A DNA stretch of 64,000 nt from JAGWBD01 sp965197455 (GTDB lineage: Bacteria > Chloroflexota > Anaerolineae > Aggregatilineales > Phototrophicaceae): NCBI GenBank assembly GCA_965197455.1, contig OZ240208.1, forward strand, positions 1,488,001 to 1,552,000, read 5' to 3'. This document shows, piece by piece, positions 26,325-34,827 of this stretch (position 1 is the first letter of the stretch; each line of letters opens with the position of its first letter). Under the pieces are notes generated by a model, which was not told where the DNA came from, made no database searches, and saw only the letters and a list, made by a program, of their open reading frames with translations. The translations under genes were made by a program, and so were the position numbers.

Positions 26325-27605
26325 ATGATGGAAGCACCCACGCTCGAAAAAGTCGATCTGCAGCAGATGGGCCGCATGGCAAAGGCGGCGTCCGTCAAAC
26401 TGGCGCAATGTTCCACAGCGCAAAAGAACGAAGCCCTGCTGGCCATCGCCGACGCGCTGCAAGCCGACCGCGCGGAGATCCTGGCCGTCAATGCGAAAGA
26501 CATGGCCGCCGCCAGTGAGGCCGGCACCGACCCGCTCTACATCCGCGACCGCCTCAATCTTAAGCGACGCATGGACAGCGTCATCGCCGATGTGCGCAAG
26601 GTGGCGCAGCTGCCGGACCCGGTCGGCGAACGTTTCGACCAGCGTGAGCCGCGTGAAGGCCTGCGCGCCTGGAAGCAGCGCACCCCCCTCGGCGTGCTCG
26701 GCGTCATCTATGAAGCCCGGCCTCAGGTCACCGTGGATGTCGCCTCCCTCGCGCTCAAGAGCGGCAACGCCGTCATCCTGCGCGGCGGCCGCGAAGTCTT
26801 GCGCAGCAACCTGGCGCTGGTGCGCACGCTCTCCGCCGCCATGGCCGGCGTCGGTCTGCCCGCTGCCGCCTTCCAGTACATTAACAGCAGCGACCGGCGC
26901 CTTGTGGGCGAACTTCTGCGCATGCACGCTTACGTCGACCTCATCATCCCGCGCGGCGGCAATGGCCTTCACAACTTCTGCCGCGAAAACAGCACCATCC
27001 CCGTCATCACCGGCGGCATCGGCATCTGCCATCTCTACGTCGAACCCGGCGCCAACCTGGAAGACTCGCTGCAGGTCATCCACAACTCCAAGACCGTCAG
27101 CCCGGCCGTCTGCAACGCGCTGGATACCCTGCTGGTGCACAGTGATGTCGCGGCGCAGTTCCTGCCGCGCGTCGTCGACTGTCTGGGCGCGGCCGGCGTC
27201 GAATTCCGCGCGGAGCCGCGGGCGCTGGCCTGCGTCGGCTCGGACGATCGGGTCAGTCCCGCCGGCCCCGAAGACTACGACACCGAGTGGTACGCGCTCA
27301 CGCTCGGGCTGAAGGTCGTCGACTCGCTGGACGAGGCCATCGCGCACATCCGCGCGCACAGCACACAGCACTCAGACGGCATCCTGACGCAAAACGTGGC
27401 GAACGCGGAACGCTTCCGCAACGAGGTCGACTCGGCGGCGGTCTACGTCAACGCCAGCACGCGCTTCACCGATGGCAGCGCTCTGGGCCTCGGCGCAGAA
27501 ATCGCGGTCAGCACGCAGAAGTTGCACGCCCGCGGCCCAATGGCGCTGACCGAGCTGACCACCTACAAATGGGTCATCGTGGGCGCAGGCCACGTGCGCC
27601 TGTGA
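26325..27605 (+). CDS. proA: Glutamate-5-semialdehyde dehydrogenase (gamma-glutamyl phosphate reductase)
   Basis: Second step of proline synthesis, reducing gamma-glutamyl phosphate with NADPH. The 426-residue ALDH-fold protein has TPLGVLGVIYEARPQVTVD, SGNAVILRGGREVLRSN, LIIPRGGNGL, the catalytic-Cys segment VSPAVCNALDTLLVH and the C-terminal GLGAEIAVSTQKLHARGPM. Two ATGs stand in tandem at the start. It lies 16 bases after proB, and its stop overlaps the start of the next gene (GTGA). Confidence 0.96.
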   Translation: MMEAPTLEKVDLQQMGRMAKAASVKLAQCSTAQKNEALLAIADALQADRAEILAVNAKDMAAASEAGTDPLYIRDRLNLKRRMDSVIADVRKVAQLPDPVGERFDQREPREGLRAWKQRTPLGVLGVIYEARPQVTVDVASLALKSGNAVILRGGREVLRSNLALVRTLSAAMAGVGLPAAAFQYINSSDRRLVGELLRMHAYVDLIIPRGGNGLHNFCRENSTIPVITGGIGICHLYVEPGANLEDSLQVIHNSKTVSPAVCNALDTLLVHSDVAAQFLPRVVDCLGAAGVEFRAEPRALACVGSDDRVSPAGPEDYDTEWYALTLGLKVVDSLDEAIAHIRAHSTQHSDGILTQNVANAERFRNEVDSAAVYVNASTRFTDGSALGLGAEIAVSTQKLHARGPMALTELTTYKWVIVGAGHVRL

Positions 27606-28504
27606 GCGCGCCCGCGCTGATCGTACTTAACGGCCAGGCCGGCACCGGCAAGGCCTTCAGTCAGTGGCCCCAACTGGAACCGATTCTGCGCGAGGCCCTG
27701 GGCGAACTGCGTGTGCTGCGCACGAACAGCGTGGCCGAGATGGTGCCGCAGGTGCGTGCCGCCTGGGACGATGGCCTGCGCCGCGTCATCGGCGTCGGCG
27801 GCGACGGCACCGCGCACTTCCTGCTCGATACGCTCATCCCGCTCGCCCGTCGCGACCCCGACGGCCCGCCTCTGGTCTTCGGCATGCTGCCCGGCGGCAC
27901 CGGCAACGCCTGGGCGCGCAGCCATGGCCTGCCGCTCTCGCTGACGGCGGCGGCGCGGCAGCTCATCGACGCCCGGCCCCATGCGGTTGATCTGCCCGAA
28001 GTCCGGGCGGATGGCCACAGCAGCTGGTTCCTCAGCATCGCCAGCGCCGGCATCACCGGCGAGATTGCGCGGCGTTCCGATATTCCGAACAAGCGTCCCT
28101 GGGCCTACGCCCAACATGCCATCAGCACGCTGTTGCAGCGGCGCCCGCTGGCCATGCGCGTCGAGGTGGACGGCGAGCTCTGGCTTGAGGGCGAGTACTG
28201 GCTGGTGGCCGTCGCCAACTGCAGCAGCTTCGGCAGCGGTATGAAAATCGCGCCGGACGCGCGCGTGGACGATGGCCTCTTCGATATCGTGCTGATTGAT
28301 GGCGCGCCGCGCACGGAAGTCCTGGTCGCTTTCCCCCGGGTCTACTTCGGCACCCACGTGACGCATCCACGCGTCCACATCCGCCGCGGACGTGAGATTC
28401 GCATCACGGGCGAGCGCCTCGGCATGGAGATGGACGGCGTTCCCGGCCAGGCCGACGAACTGGTCTACACCCTGCAGCCCGGCGGGTTACAGATGCTGGG
28501 TTGA
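27602..28504 (+). CDS. Diacylglycerol/sphingosine-kinase-like lipid kinase (YegS family)
   Basis: A 300-residue lipid-kinase-fold protein. PALIVLNGQAGTGKA opens the fold; GVGGDGTAHFLLDTLI is the nucleotide-binding GGDGT motif; GMLPGGTGNAWAR is the second conserved loop; APDARVDDGLFDIVLID is the C-terminal-domain signature. It probably phosphorylates a membrane lipid such as diacylglycerol; the exact lipid is unknown. The start is GTG 27602 in a GTGA overlap with proA; a long upstream open frame is a shadow of proA. Confidence 0.85.
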   Translation: MSAPALIVLNGQAGTGKAFSQWPQLEPILREALGELRVLRTNSVAEMVPQVRAAWDDGLRRVIGVGGDGTAHFLLDTLIPLARRDPDGPPLVFGMLPGGTGNAWARSHGLPLSLTAAARQLIDARPHAVDLPEVRADGHSSWFLSIASAGITGEIARRSDIPNKRPWAYAQHAISTLLQRRPLAMRVEVDGELWLEGEYWLVAVANCSSFGSGMKIAPDARVDDGLFDIVLIDGAPRTEVLVAFPRVYFGTHVTHPRVHIRRGREIRITGERLGMEMDGVPGQADELVYTLQPGGLQMLG

Positions 28505-28521
28505 GCATCTCCTGGCTGAAT

Positions 28522-28580
28522 TGGCCGTTTTTTGCCCTTTCCTGGCCTTTTTGCCCTTTTCATGGCCGTTTTTTGGCCGC
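28522..28580. repeat. Three imperfect T-rich tandem repeats between convergent genes
   Basis: Units beginning TGGCC at 28522, 28543 and 28563 (21- and 20-base periods) each read TGGCCGTTTTTTGCC or a close variant. They fill the gap between the convergent lipid kinase and rhamnose mutarotase. The last unit holds GGCC-GTTTTTT-GGCC. T-tracts on the plus strand suggest transcription stop or pause after the kinase gene. Confidence 0.6.
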
Positions 28581-28592
28581 CCGTCGTCCTGC

Positions 28593-28913
28593 TCAGTCCA
28601 GGTGAAACACCTCGGGCAGCGGCATCATGCTTTCATCGGCGTGGCGCCCGTCCAGCGTCTCGAAGAAGGGCGCCATCTCGTTCTGCCAGCGCTCGTTGAC
28701 CTCGCGCCCGGCCATGCCTGCCAGCGCGGCCTCGAAGTCCATTGTCTCCAGATAGCCGACCAGCAGCCCGTCCTCGCGCAGGAACAGTGAATAGTTGTGC
28801 CAGCCGGTCTCGCGCAGCGCGTCCAGCATCTCCGGCCAGACCTCGCCGTGGCGCCCCCGGTATTCCTCCAGCCGTTCCTCACGGACCTTCAGCAAAAAGC
28901 AGATTCGCTGCAT
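28593..28913 (-). CDS. rhaM: L-rhamnose mutarotase family protein
   Basis: A 106-residue ferredoxin-like (dimeric alpha/beta barrel) protein. RICFLLKVREERLEEYRGRHGEVWPEM, then GWHNYSLFL, LVGYLET and WQNEMAPFFE, match RhaM, which interconverts alpha and beta L-rhamnose. ATG 28913 has GGGGAG upstream; the longer frame to 29003 overlaps the isomerase gene. It is the last gene of the minus-strand sugar operon. The real substrate may be another 6-deoxy sugar. Confidence 0.88.
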   Translation of the reverse strand: MQRICFLLKVREERLEEYRGRHGEVWPEMLDALRETGWHNYSLFLREDGLLVGYLETMDFEAALAGMAGREVNERWQNEMAPFFETLDGRHADESMMPLPEVFHLD

Positions 28914-28933
28914 CGCACTTTCGCTCCCCTGCG

Positions 28934-29737
28934 CTAACGCGCGCCCGCCGCCTGCAGACAGGCCTGCATGTGGCCGCGCGCCTCGGCGGCGATGATGCAA
29001 CAATTCTCGAGGCTGTGCCCCTTCGCCTTCGTGCCGATGACCTCCAGGTTCAGCGGTCCGTCGTAGCCGTGTTCGTGTAGCACGCGGATGTAGCCCACCA
29101 GATCGATGTCGCCCCGGCCATTGGCCTGGTCAACCGGATCGCCCGGATTCTGCTGCCGGCCCTTGCAGTCGCGGATATGGACGTGCTTCACGCGTGAAAT
29201 GACCGCCTCAATCGCCTCGACCGGGTTTTCGCCGGCGCGATGAATGTGCGAGGGGTCCATGTCGACGCCGAAGGCCGGCGACGTGATCGCCTCCATCAAC
29301 TGCAGCGTGGTCGGCGTGTTGTAGATCGCCGCGCCCACGTGCGCCTTCACGCAGAGCGTCACGCCGTAGTGGGCGGCGCGCTCTGCCAGGGCGCCAATGC
29401 TGTCGATGCTCTGTTGCAGCGAGCCTGGCACTTCGCTTTTGCCGCCGGGGCCGCAGTTGACGATAGGAATGCCGATTTCGGCAGCGGCCTGGCAGGCCAG
29501 CTCGATGAGATCCAGGTCCTGGCGCGACTGCTCCATCGCCAGCACCTTGATGCCGTAGTCCTGCGCCAGCTTGCGAATCATTGGCGCCAACTCGCGCCAG
29601 CGCGTCAGGTCGAGGTGATCGGCCATACTCGGGATGGCCCCCAGCTCGATGCCGTCGTAGCCCGCCATCGCCGTGTATTTGAAGGCACTTTCAACGTCCC
29701 AGTTGCCGAAAAGTACCGAGTTCACGCCCAGCTTCAT
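28934..29737 (-). CDS. Sugar phosphate isomerase/epimerase family TIM-barrel protein
   Basis: A 267-residue xylose-isomerase-like TIM barrel (AP endonuclease 2 superfamily). Metal-ligand regions are visible: GYDGIELGAIP near residue 27, GVDMDPSHIHRAGENP, VKHVHIRDCKGR and PLNLEVIGTKAKG. Related enzymes isomerise or epimerise sugars or inositol derivatives with Mn or Mg. ATG 29737 is preceded by GGGAG; an earlier start at 29770 overlaps the neighbouring gene. Placement between Gfo/Idh/MocA and rhaM genes fits a carbohydrate pathway. Confidence 0.85.
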   Translation of the reverse strand: MKLGVNSVLFGNWDVESAFKYTAMAGYDGIELGAIPSMADHLDLTRWRELAPMIRKLAQDYGIKVLAMEQSRQDLDLIELACQAAAEIGIPIVNCGPGGKSEVPGSLQQSIDSIGALAERAAHYGVTLCVKAHVGAAIYNTPTTLQLMEAITSPAFGVDMDPSHIHRAGENPVEAIEAVISRVKHVHIRDCKGRQQNPGDPVDQANGRGDIDLVGYIRVLHEHGYDGPLNLEVIGTKAKGHSLENCCIIAAEARGHMQACLQAAGAR

Positions 29738-29756
29738 GCCCGTCTCCCTGTCCTGT

Positions 29757-30758
29757 TTACCTGATTCCATTCACCGTGACTATCGTGCCGCCCTGCAGCG
29801 ACTCTATCGCCGCCGACAGCACCTGCTGCGCGGCCATGCCTTCCGCGCCCGACCCTTCAATCTCTTCCGGACTGGCGCCCTCGCTGATTTGCTGCAGGAA
29901 GCGATGGATACGCTCGGCGAAGGTGTTGGTGAAATCGCCGAAGCCGCCGAAGACCGGGTCGGTGTAGACCTGTTTGATCAGGTCGCCGGCGGGATACAGC
30001 GTCGCCTCGCGCCACATGTCGTCCAGCACGAAGCGGCCGCTCGTGCCGCCCACCTCGCAGCGCTCCATCGGGTGGCCGCGCTCGATGTCGTAGCTGGCCG
30101 TCAGGTTGCCGATGGCGCCGCTGCTGAAGCGCATGTTGAATGAGGTTGTGGACCAGATCTTGCGGCCAGGCGCCTTCGTCGCGAAGAGTTGCACCTGTTC
30201 GACGTCGCCACAGAAGTAGCGCATCACGTCCACAGTGTGCGGGTTGAGCGCCTTGATCTGGAACCACGGTGAACTTTCGGTCGGATTTTTGATCCACATG
30301 CTCATGCGGCAGAAGAGCTGGTGGCCGATGCGTCCCTCATCCACCCAGCGTTTGGCCACGCGCGCCGCCGGCGTGAAACGATGGTTCAGGTTGATGCCGT
30401 AGCACAGGCCCAGCGCGCGGGCCCTGGCGACCATCTCCCCGGCTTCCTCGACGATGTTGGAGATGGGCTTCTCGCCCAGCACATGGCAGCCCGCCTCCAG
30501 CGCCTGCATGGTCGGCTCGTAGTGGTCGCTGCCGTATTCCACGCCACCAGTGGCCACGTGCGCCACGTCCGGCGCCAGCGCGCGCAACATCGCTTCAGCA
30601 TCGTAAAAGGCCGGCACGCCATACGTGGCCGCCGCCGCGTCAGCCCGCTCGCGCACCCGGTCACACACGCCCACCAGTTCGGCCAGCGCATCCGCCTGCA
30701 ACAGGCTGGCGTGACGCCGCCCGATGGGGCCCATGCCGATAACGCAGACGCGCAGCAT
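29757..30758 (-). CDS. Gfo/Idh/MocA family oxidoreductase (1)
   Basis: A 333-residue NAD(P)-dependent sugar or inositol dehydrogenase. The N-terminal Rossmann fold starts VCVIGMGPIGRRHASLL; the family's catalytic LGEKPIS lies near residue 93; the C-terminal domain has GINLNHRFTPAA and NPHTVDVMRYFCGDV, with the Asp-x3-His-like region of Gfo/Idh enzymes. Its ATG shares one base with the stop of the preceding sulfotransferase-like gene. It is clearly paralogous to the gene at 31491-32498. Confidence 0.92.
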   Translation of the reverse strand: MLRVCVIGMGPIGRRHASLLQADALAELVGVCDRVRERADAAAATYGVPAFYDAEAMLRALAPDVAHVATGGVEYGSDHYEPTMQALEAGCHVLGEKPISNIVEEAGEMVARARALGLCYGINLNHRFTPAARVAKRWVDEGRIGHQLFCRMSMWIKNPTESSPWFQIKALNPHTVDVMRYFCGDVEQVQLFATKAPGRKIWSTTSFNMRFSSGAIGNLTASYDIERGHPMERCEVGGTSGRFVLDDMWREATLYPAGDLIKQVYTDPVFGGFGDFTNTFAERIHRFLQQISEGASPEEIEGSGAEGMAAQQVLSAAIESLQGGTIVTVNGIR

Positions 30759-31489
30759 CAGCTCATCTCCGGAATCTCGTAGCCGAAGTCGCGCATGGCC
30801 GGCTCCAGGAAATCAAAGTAGTTCACGCCGTCATCATGCTGCCAGCGATTGACCGATTCCGGCCTCACGATAATGCGGGCCAGCGGGTAGCCCAGCCACT
30901 CCTGCAGGCGTCGCAGGGTGGCCTCCTGGTCAAGCACGAAATCCTCGAAGCGCACCTCCAGCCAGTGACGGGGTGTCGGGCAAGCGCGCACGAGATCGTA
31001 CTGGTACTTCCAGCTAATGGCGCGGCGCAGACGCAGGTCATCGGTCAATGGATAATCGATGCCGAACCTGCACATGTCGTCGGTCCCGTGCTGTCCAAGT
31101 ATGCAGTCGCGCGGGTTGCGCACCCAGAAGATGTACTTCGCGTCCGGAAAGCGGCGCACAATCCAGGGGTAGACCAGAGTGGTCTCCGGGATCTTCCAGC
31201 CACGACGCTGCGTCTTCTCCGTCAGCACGGGATCCAGAAAGTCGTCCAGCAGGTCGTTGAATTCCTGGGGAATATCGGCGTTGATTAGCCGGCTGAAGTC
31301 CCATTCCAGCCCGCCCATCCAGTCAACATACTTCGCGGCGACGCGACAGGCATCGTACATTTTCCCCGGCGGCATGAGGTCGCCCGAGCGATTGAGCAGG
31401 CGCCCCATGTGGACGCCGCTTGCGTAAAGCGTATGCGAGATGGCGCGGGTGCCCGAGTGGCCGCGCCCGATGATCGTCACCAGCGACAT
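30758..31489 (-). CDS. Sulfotransferase-like protein
   Basis: A 243-residue P-loop protein. GRGHSGTRAISHTL resembles the 5'-phosphosulfate loop of sulfotransferases, and FPDAKYIFWVRNPRDCILG is the 3'-phosphate-binding RNPRD segment; RFEDFVLDQEATLRRLQEWLG is also typical of the family. PAPS-dependent transfer of sulfate to a sugar or small molecule is the family role; the acceptor is unknown. ATG 31489 lies one base after the stop of the upstream Gfo/Idh gene, so it is part of this catabolic-looking operon, an odd place for a biosynthetic transferase. Confidence 0.75.
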   Translation of the reverse strand: MSLVTIIGRGHSGTRAISHTLYASGVHMGRLLNRSGDLMPPGKMYDACRVAAKYVDWMGGLEWDFSRLINADIPQEFNDLLDDFLDPVLTEKTQRRGWKIPETTLVYPWIVRRFPDAKYIFWVRNPRDCILGQHGTDDMCRFGIDYPLTDDLRLRRAISWKYQYDLVRACPTPRHWLEVRFEDFVLDQEATLRRLQEWLGYPLARIIVRPESVNRWQHDDGVNYFDFLEPAMRDFGYEIPEMS

Positions 31490-31490
31490 G

Positions 31491-32498
31491 TCAGGGACGC
31501 TCCACGCTGACGACCTCTCCGGTCTGCCAGGACTCGATGGCGGCCTCAATGACCAGCTGGGCCTTTAGTGCTTCCAGACCCGAGCCGTCGATCTCCTCCG
31601 GGGCCACGCCGGCCCTGTTCTGCTCGACCCAGCGACCAATGCGCGACTCGAAGGTCTCGCCAAAGTGCTTCATGCCGCCGACGTAGGCGTAGGTCTCCGT
31701 TTCAATCGACATGCGCGGGTAGAAGGTCAACTCCTCGCAGGCGTTCCGCAGAGTGAAGCGTCCCTGCATGCCGACCACGTCCAGCGTCTCCAGGCCAAAG
31801 CTGCCGCGGCCCCAGTCGCCGTCGTAGCTGCCGCGCAGGGAGCCGATCATGCCGTTGGTGAACTGCATGTTGACCTGCGCGTTGGACCAGATCTTGCGGC
31901 CGGTGCCCTTCTTCATGAAGGCCTGCACCTTGTCCACGTCGCCAGCGAAATAACGCATCACGTCGATTGAGTGCGGGTGCAGGGCGCGCATGTGGAACCA
32001 GGGCGAACTTTCCTTGGGATTGTTGATCCACATGGTCATGTTGATCATGTTGAGATCGCCCAGACGTCCGGCTTCGACCCAGCCCTTCGCCTTTTCCGCC
32101 GCCGGCGTGAAGCGATGGTTCAGGTTGACGCCATAACGCAGGCCTTTCTCACGCGCCAGCGTCACCATTTCCTTCGCCTTGTCTATCTCGTTGGAGATGG
32201 GCTTCTCGCCCAGTACCGGCAGCCCGGCCGCCAGCAACTCCATCGTCGCCTGATAGTGATCGCCGCCGTTCTCCACACCCGCCGTGCACATGCTGACCGC
32301 GTCAAGTTCCAGCCCGGCGGCCAGCAGCTCCTGAATGGAATAAAAACCCTGGCAGCCATAGCGTTCGGCCGCCACGTCAGACTTCTCATGAATAATGTCG
32401 CATACGGCCACGACCTCGGCGTCGTCACGCGCGCTGTAGACACCCGCGTGCCGGTTGCCGATGCCCCCCATCCCGACGACTGCTACCTTAAGTGTCAT
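31491..32498 (-). CDS. Gfo/Idh/MocA family oxidoreductase (2)
   Basis: A 335-residue paralog of the gene at 29757-30758: VAVVGMGGIGNRHAGVY at the NAD(P) site, VLGEKPISNEID, GVNLNHRFTPAAEKA and HPHSIDVMRYFAGDV. Two such dehydrogenases in one operon may catalyse successive or reverse redox steps on the same sugar (for example oxidation to a keto-sugar and later re-reduction), but the substrate cannot be read from sequence. The ATG overlaps the upstream sulfatase-like stop by four bases (ATGA). Confidence 0.92.
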   Translation of the reverse strand: MTLKVAVVGMGGIGNRHAGVYSARDDAEVVAVCDIIHEKSDVAAERYGCQGFYSIQELLAAGLELDAVSMCTAGVENGGDHYQATMELLAAGLPVLGEKPISNEIDKAKEMVTLAREKGLRYGVNLNHRFTPAAEKAKGWVEAGRLGDLNMINMTMWINNPKESSPWFHMRALHPHSIDVMRYFAGDVDKVQAFMKKGTGRKIWSNAQVNMQFTNGMIGSLRGSYDGDWGRGSFGLETLDVVGMQGRFTLRNACEELTFYPRMSIETETYAYVGGMKHFGETFESRIGRWVEQNRAGVAPEEIDGSGLEALKAQLVIEAAIESWQTGEVVSVERP

Positions 32499-33967
32499 TC
32501 CTGTGCTTCCTCCTGCGATCCATCAATTTGTGCTGCCTGTGCTGCCCGCGCTTCAACAGCCTTGCGCGCTTCTGCCTGCAGACGCCGCCCTTCACCGACG
32601 TCGCCGATGAAGAGTGTATCGTAGGCCTGCTGCGAAGATGTGAAGGCGCCGACGCCCTCCTTGCCATGCCAGTCGCCCTGGGTCAGCATGGGGTTGGTCA
32701 GGCCCGTCTCCGCCTCGCGCTGCGCAATCCATGCCTCCATCTGGTTCCGCATCAGGTTGACCAGATCGGGCTCCTGCTCGGCAATGTTATGATTCTCTTC
32801 CGGGTCCTCGATCAACTTGTACAACTCGACCGGCGGCTTGAAGTGAAAGTCCGGCTCAAGCGCGACCATCAGCTTCAGACCCGGCGTGCGCCAGCCCTGC
32901 TTGCGCATCCATGTGCATTCCGAAATGTAGATGCCAGCCTTGTGCGAGGCCTGCTTCCCCTCAATCATCGGCACCAGACTGCTGCCGTCGAACTGCTGCG
33001 GCGAAGGCCAGCTCAACTCGCTCTGGTCGATGCCGGCCAGCTCCATGATCGTGGGCACCAGGTCCGTGTGCTGGTTGTAACCGCCCACGCGCGTTCCCGC
33101 CGGCACCCGCCCCGGATAACGAATCATCAGCGGCACGTGCAGCACGTTGTCGTAAATCCCGTGGTGATCGAACCAGCATTCGTGGTCGTAAAGCGTCTCG
33201 CCATGATCGCCGTTGATGATGACGATCGTCTCGTCGAAGATGCCGTGGGCTTCCAGCGCCGCGAATATCGAGGCGATGGCCGCGTCCATGTAGGCGATCG
33301 CGCCGTCGTACTGGGCGATAATGTAGTTCTTGTCCGTGATGCCCACCGGCATCCAGCTCTTGAAGAAGGAAGCGAAGGGTTTGAAGTCCAGCACCGGGTC
33401 CATCGAGCGGTTGTTCGGGTCAGTTTCGTCGCCGTGGTAAAACATGCGCTGGTAGGGTTCCGGTGGCAAATAGGGCGCGTGCGGGTCCATGTGGCGCAGG
33501 AAGAGGAAGAAGGGCTGGTCGCCGGCAACCAGTCGGTCCAGTTCCGGCAACGCGACCTCGTTCAGGTTTTGCGCCTTGTGGGTGGGCCCTTCTTCACGGG
33601 AACCCCAGGCCTTGTAGTCGATATACTTGTCGAAGCCGCGTGAAGAGGGATTGCCGGTGAAGCCGACGCAGGTCGTCGTGTAGCCGACGTCGCGCAAATG
33701 CTCGGCCACGGTCTTCGCCTCCGGCCGCAGCGGACCCTTGTGCCTGAGGGCCACCACCTGGGTGCCGAAGCAGTCCATCCCGGTGAGCATTGAGGCGTAG
33801 GCGCTGGTGGTGGGGATGTGCGCGCTGTAAGTGTTTTCGAAAAGCGCGCCCTGGCTGGCGAATTTGTCAAGATGCGGCGTCGTCAGCTTCGGATAACCGT
33901 AGCAGCTCATGTGATCGGCGCTTATTGAGTCGATCCCCATCAGCACAATGTTGGGCCGGTCGCTCAT
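32495..33967 (-). CDS. Sulfatase-like alkaline phosphatase superfamily hydrolase, Thr at nucleophile position
   Basis: A 490-residue protein with the sulfatase fold: NIVLMGIDSISADHMSCYGY (first metal-binding Asp), PTTSAYASMLTG at the nucleophile loop, FLRHMDPHAPYLPP, and IINGDHGETLYDH (second metal site). True sulfatases carry Cys/Ser-x-Pro-x-Arg to make formylglycine; here Thr53-Thr-Ser-Ala-Tyr takes that place, so it may act on phospho- or other esters with a Thr nucleophile. ATG 33967 follows GGAGGG. It is the first gene of the sugar operon. No formylglycine-generating enzyme is nearby. Confidence 0.85.
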   Translation of the reverse strand: MSDRPNIVLMGIDSISADHMSCYGYPKLTTPHLDKFASQGALFENTYSAHIPTTSAYASMLTGMDCFGTQVVALRHKGPLRPEAKTVAEHLRDVGYTTTCVGFTGNPSSRGFDKYIDYKAWGSREEGPTHKAQNLNEVALPELDRLVAGDQPFFLFLRHMDPHAPYLPPEPYQRMFYHGDETDPNNRSMDPVLDFKPFASFFKSWMPVGITDKNYIIAQYDGAIAYMDAAIASIFAALEAHGIFDETIVIINGDHGETLYDHECWFDHHGIYDNVLHVPLMIRYPGRVPAGTRVGGYNQHTDLVPTIMELAGIDQSELSWPSPQQFDGSSLVPMIEGKQASHKAGIYISECTWMRKQGWRTPGLKLMVALEPDFHFKPPVELYKLIEDPEENHNIAEQEPDLVNLMRNQMEAWIAQREAETGLTNPMLTQGDWHGKEGVGAFTSSQQAYDTLFIGDVGEGRRLQAEARKAVEARAAQAAQIDGSQEEAQE

Positions 33968-34077
33968 GAATCCCTCCGGTGACCTTGACAACAAGACAGG
34001 TGCCGCCGGCATAATACCGCGGCTCAAGCGGGCAGAATAGCGCGAACGGGCCGCAAGTCAAAGGATTGGAGACCACC

Positions 34078-34818
34078 ATGCAGCAACTTTCCGGCAAAAC
34101 CGCCCTCGTCAGCGGCGCGGCGCGTGGCATCGGCCTGGCCATCGCCAGCGCCCTGCACAGTGCCGGCGCCCAGGTCATTCTCGCCGATGTCGATATTGTG
34201 ACGGCGCAGAGTGAAGCCGCTCTTCTGGGCCAGCGCGCCCTCGCCCTGCCCCTTGACGTCGCCGCTGTCGACCGCTGTCGCACGGTCATTGACGACGCCG
34301 TGGCGCAAGCCGGTCAGCTGGACATCCTCGTCAACAACGCTGGCATCTGCCCCATCCGCCCCATCGACGAGGTCGACGTCGCGCACTTCGACCACATCAT
34401 CGCGGTCAACCTGCGCGGCGTGTTCTTCCTCTCGCAGGCCGCGGCGCAGCACATGCGCGCGCGCCAGTGCGGCCGCATCATCAACATCAGTTCGGTGGGC
34501 GGCAAGACCGGCGGCAAGGCCGGCATCCCGGTCTACGCGGCGACCAAGGCCGCGCTGTTCTCGCTGACCAAATCCTTCGCCAGCTACCTCGCGCCGCACG
34601 GCACGGTCAACTGCATCGCGCCCGGCCCAACCGTGAGCGCGCTCACCGACGCCTGGAACGATCCGCAGCTGATGGCACAGTTGCGCGAGGAGATCCCGCT
34701 GAAACGCCTCGGCCAGCCCGCGGACTACGGTGGCGCGGCCGTCTTTCTCGCCTCGGAGGCCGCCAGCTTCATCACCGGCGCCACCCTCGACGTCAACGGC
34801 GGCATGCGCATGGACTGA
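34078..34818 (+). CDS. Short-chain dehydrogenase/reductase
   Basis: A 246-residue classical SDR: TALVSGAARGIGLAIASAL (cofactor loop), LDILVNNAGICP, and the catalytic Ser-Tyr-Lys in INISSVGG...VYAATKAALF. ASFITGATLDVNGGM closes the fold. LADVD after beta-2 suggests NAD preference. ATG 34078 has GGAG six bases upstream; a TTG at 34066 is less likely. It is divergent from the sulfatase-like operon, so it may act on the same carbohydrate; the substrate is unknown. Confidence 0.9.
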   Translation: MQQLSGKTALVSGAARGIGLAIASALHSAGAQVILADVDIVTAQSEAALLGQRALALPLDVAAVDRCRTVIDDAVAQAGQLDILVNNAGICPIRPIDEVDVAHFDHIIAVNLRGVFFLSQAAAQHMRARQCGRIINISSVGGKTGGKAGIPVYAATKAALFSLTKSFASYLAPHGTVNCIAPGPTVSALTDAWNDPQLMAQLREEIPLKRLGQPADYGGAAVFLASEAASFITGATLDVNGGMRMD

Positions 34819-34827
34819 GCAGATAAT

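Noticed and set aside
28522..28580. CRISPR-like repeats
   Set aside because: Units are contiguous, 20-21 bases, low in complexity, without spacers or cas genes.
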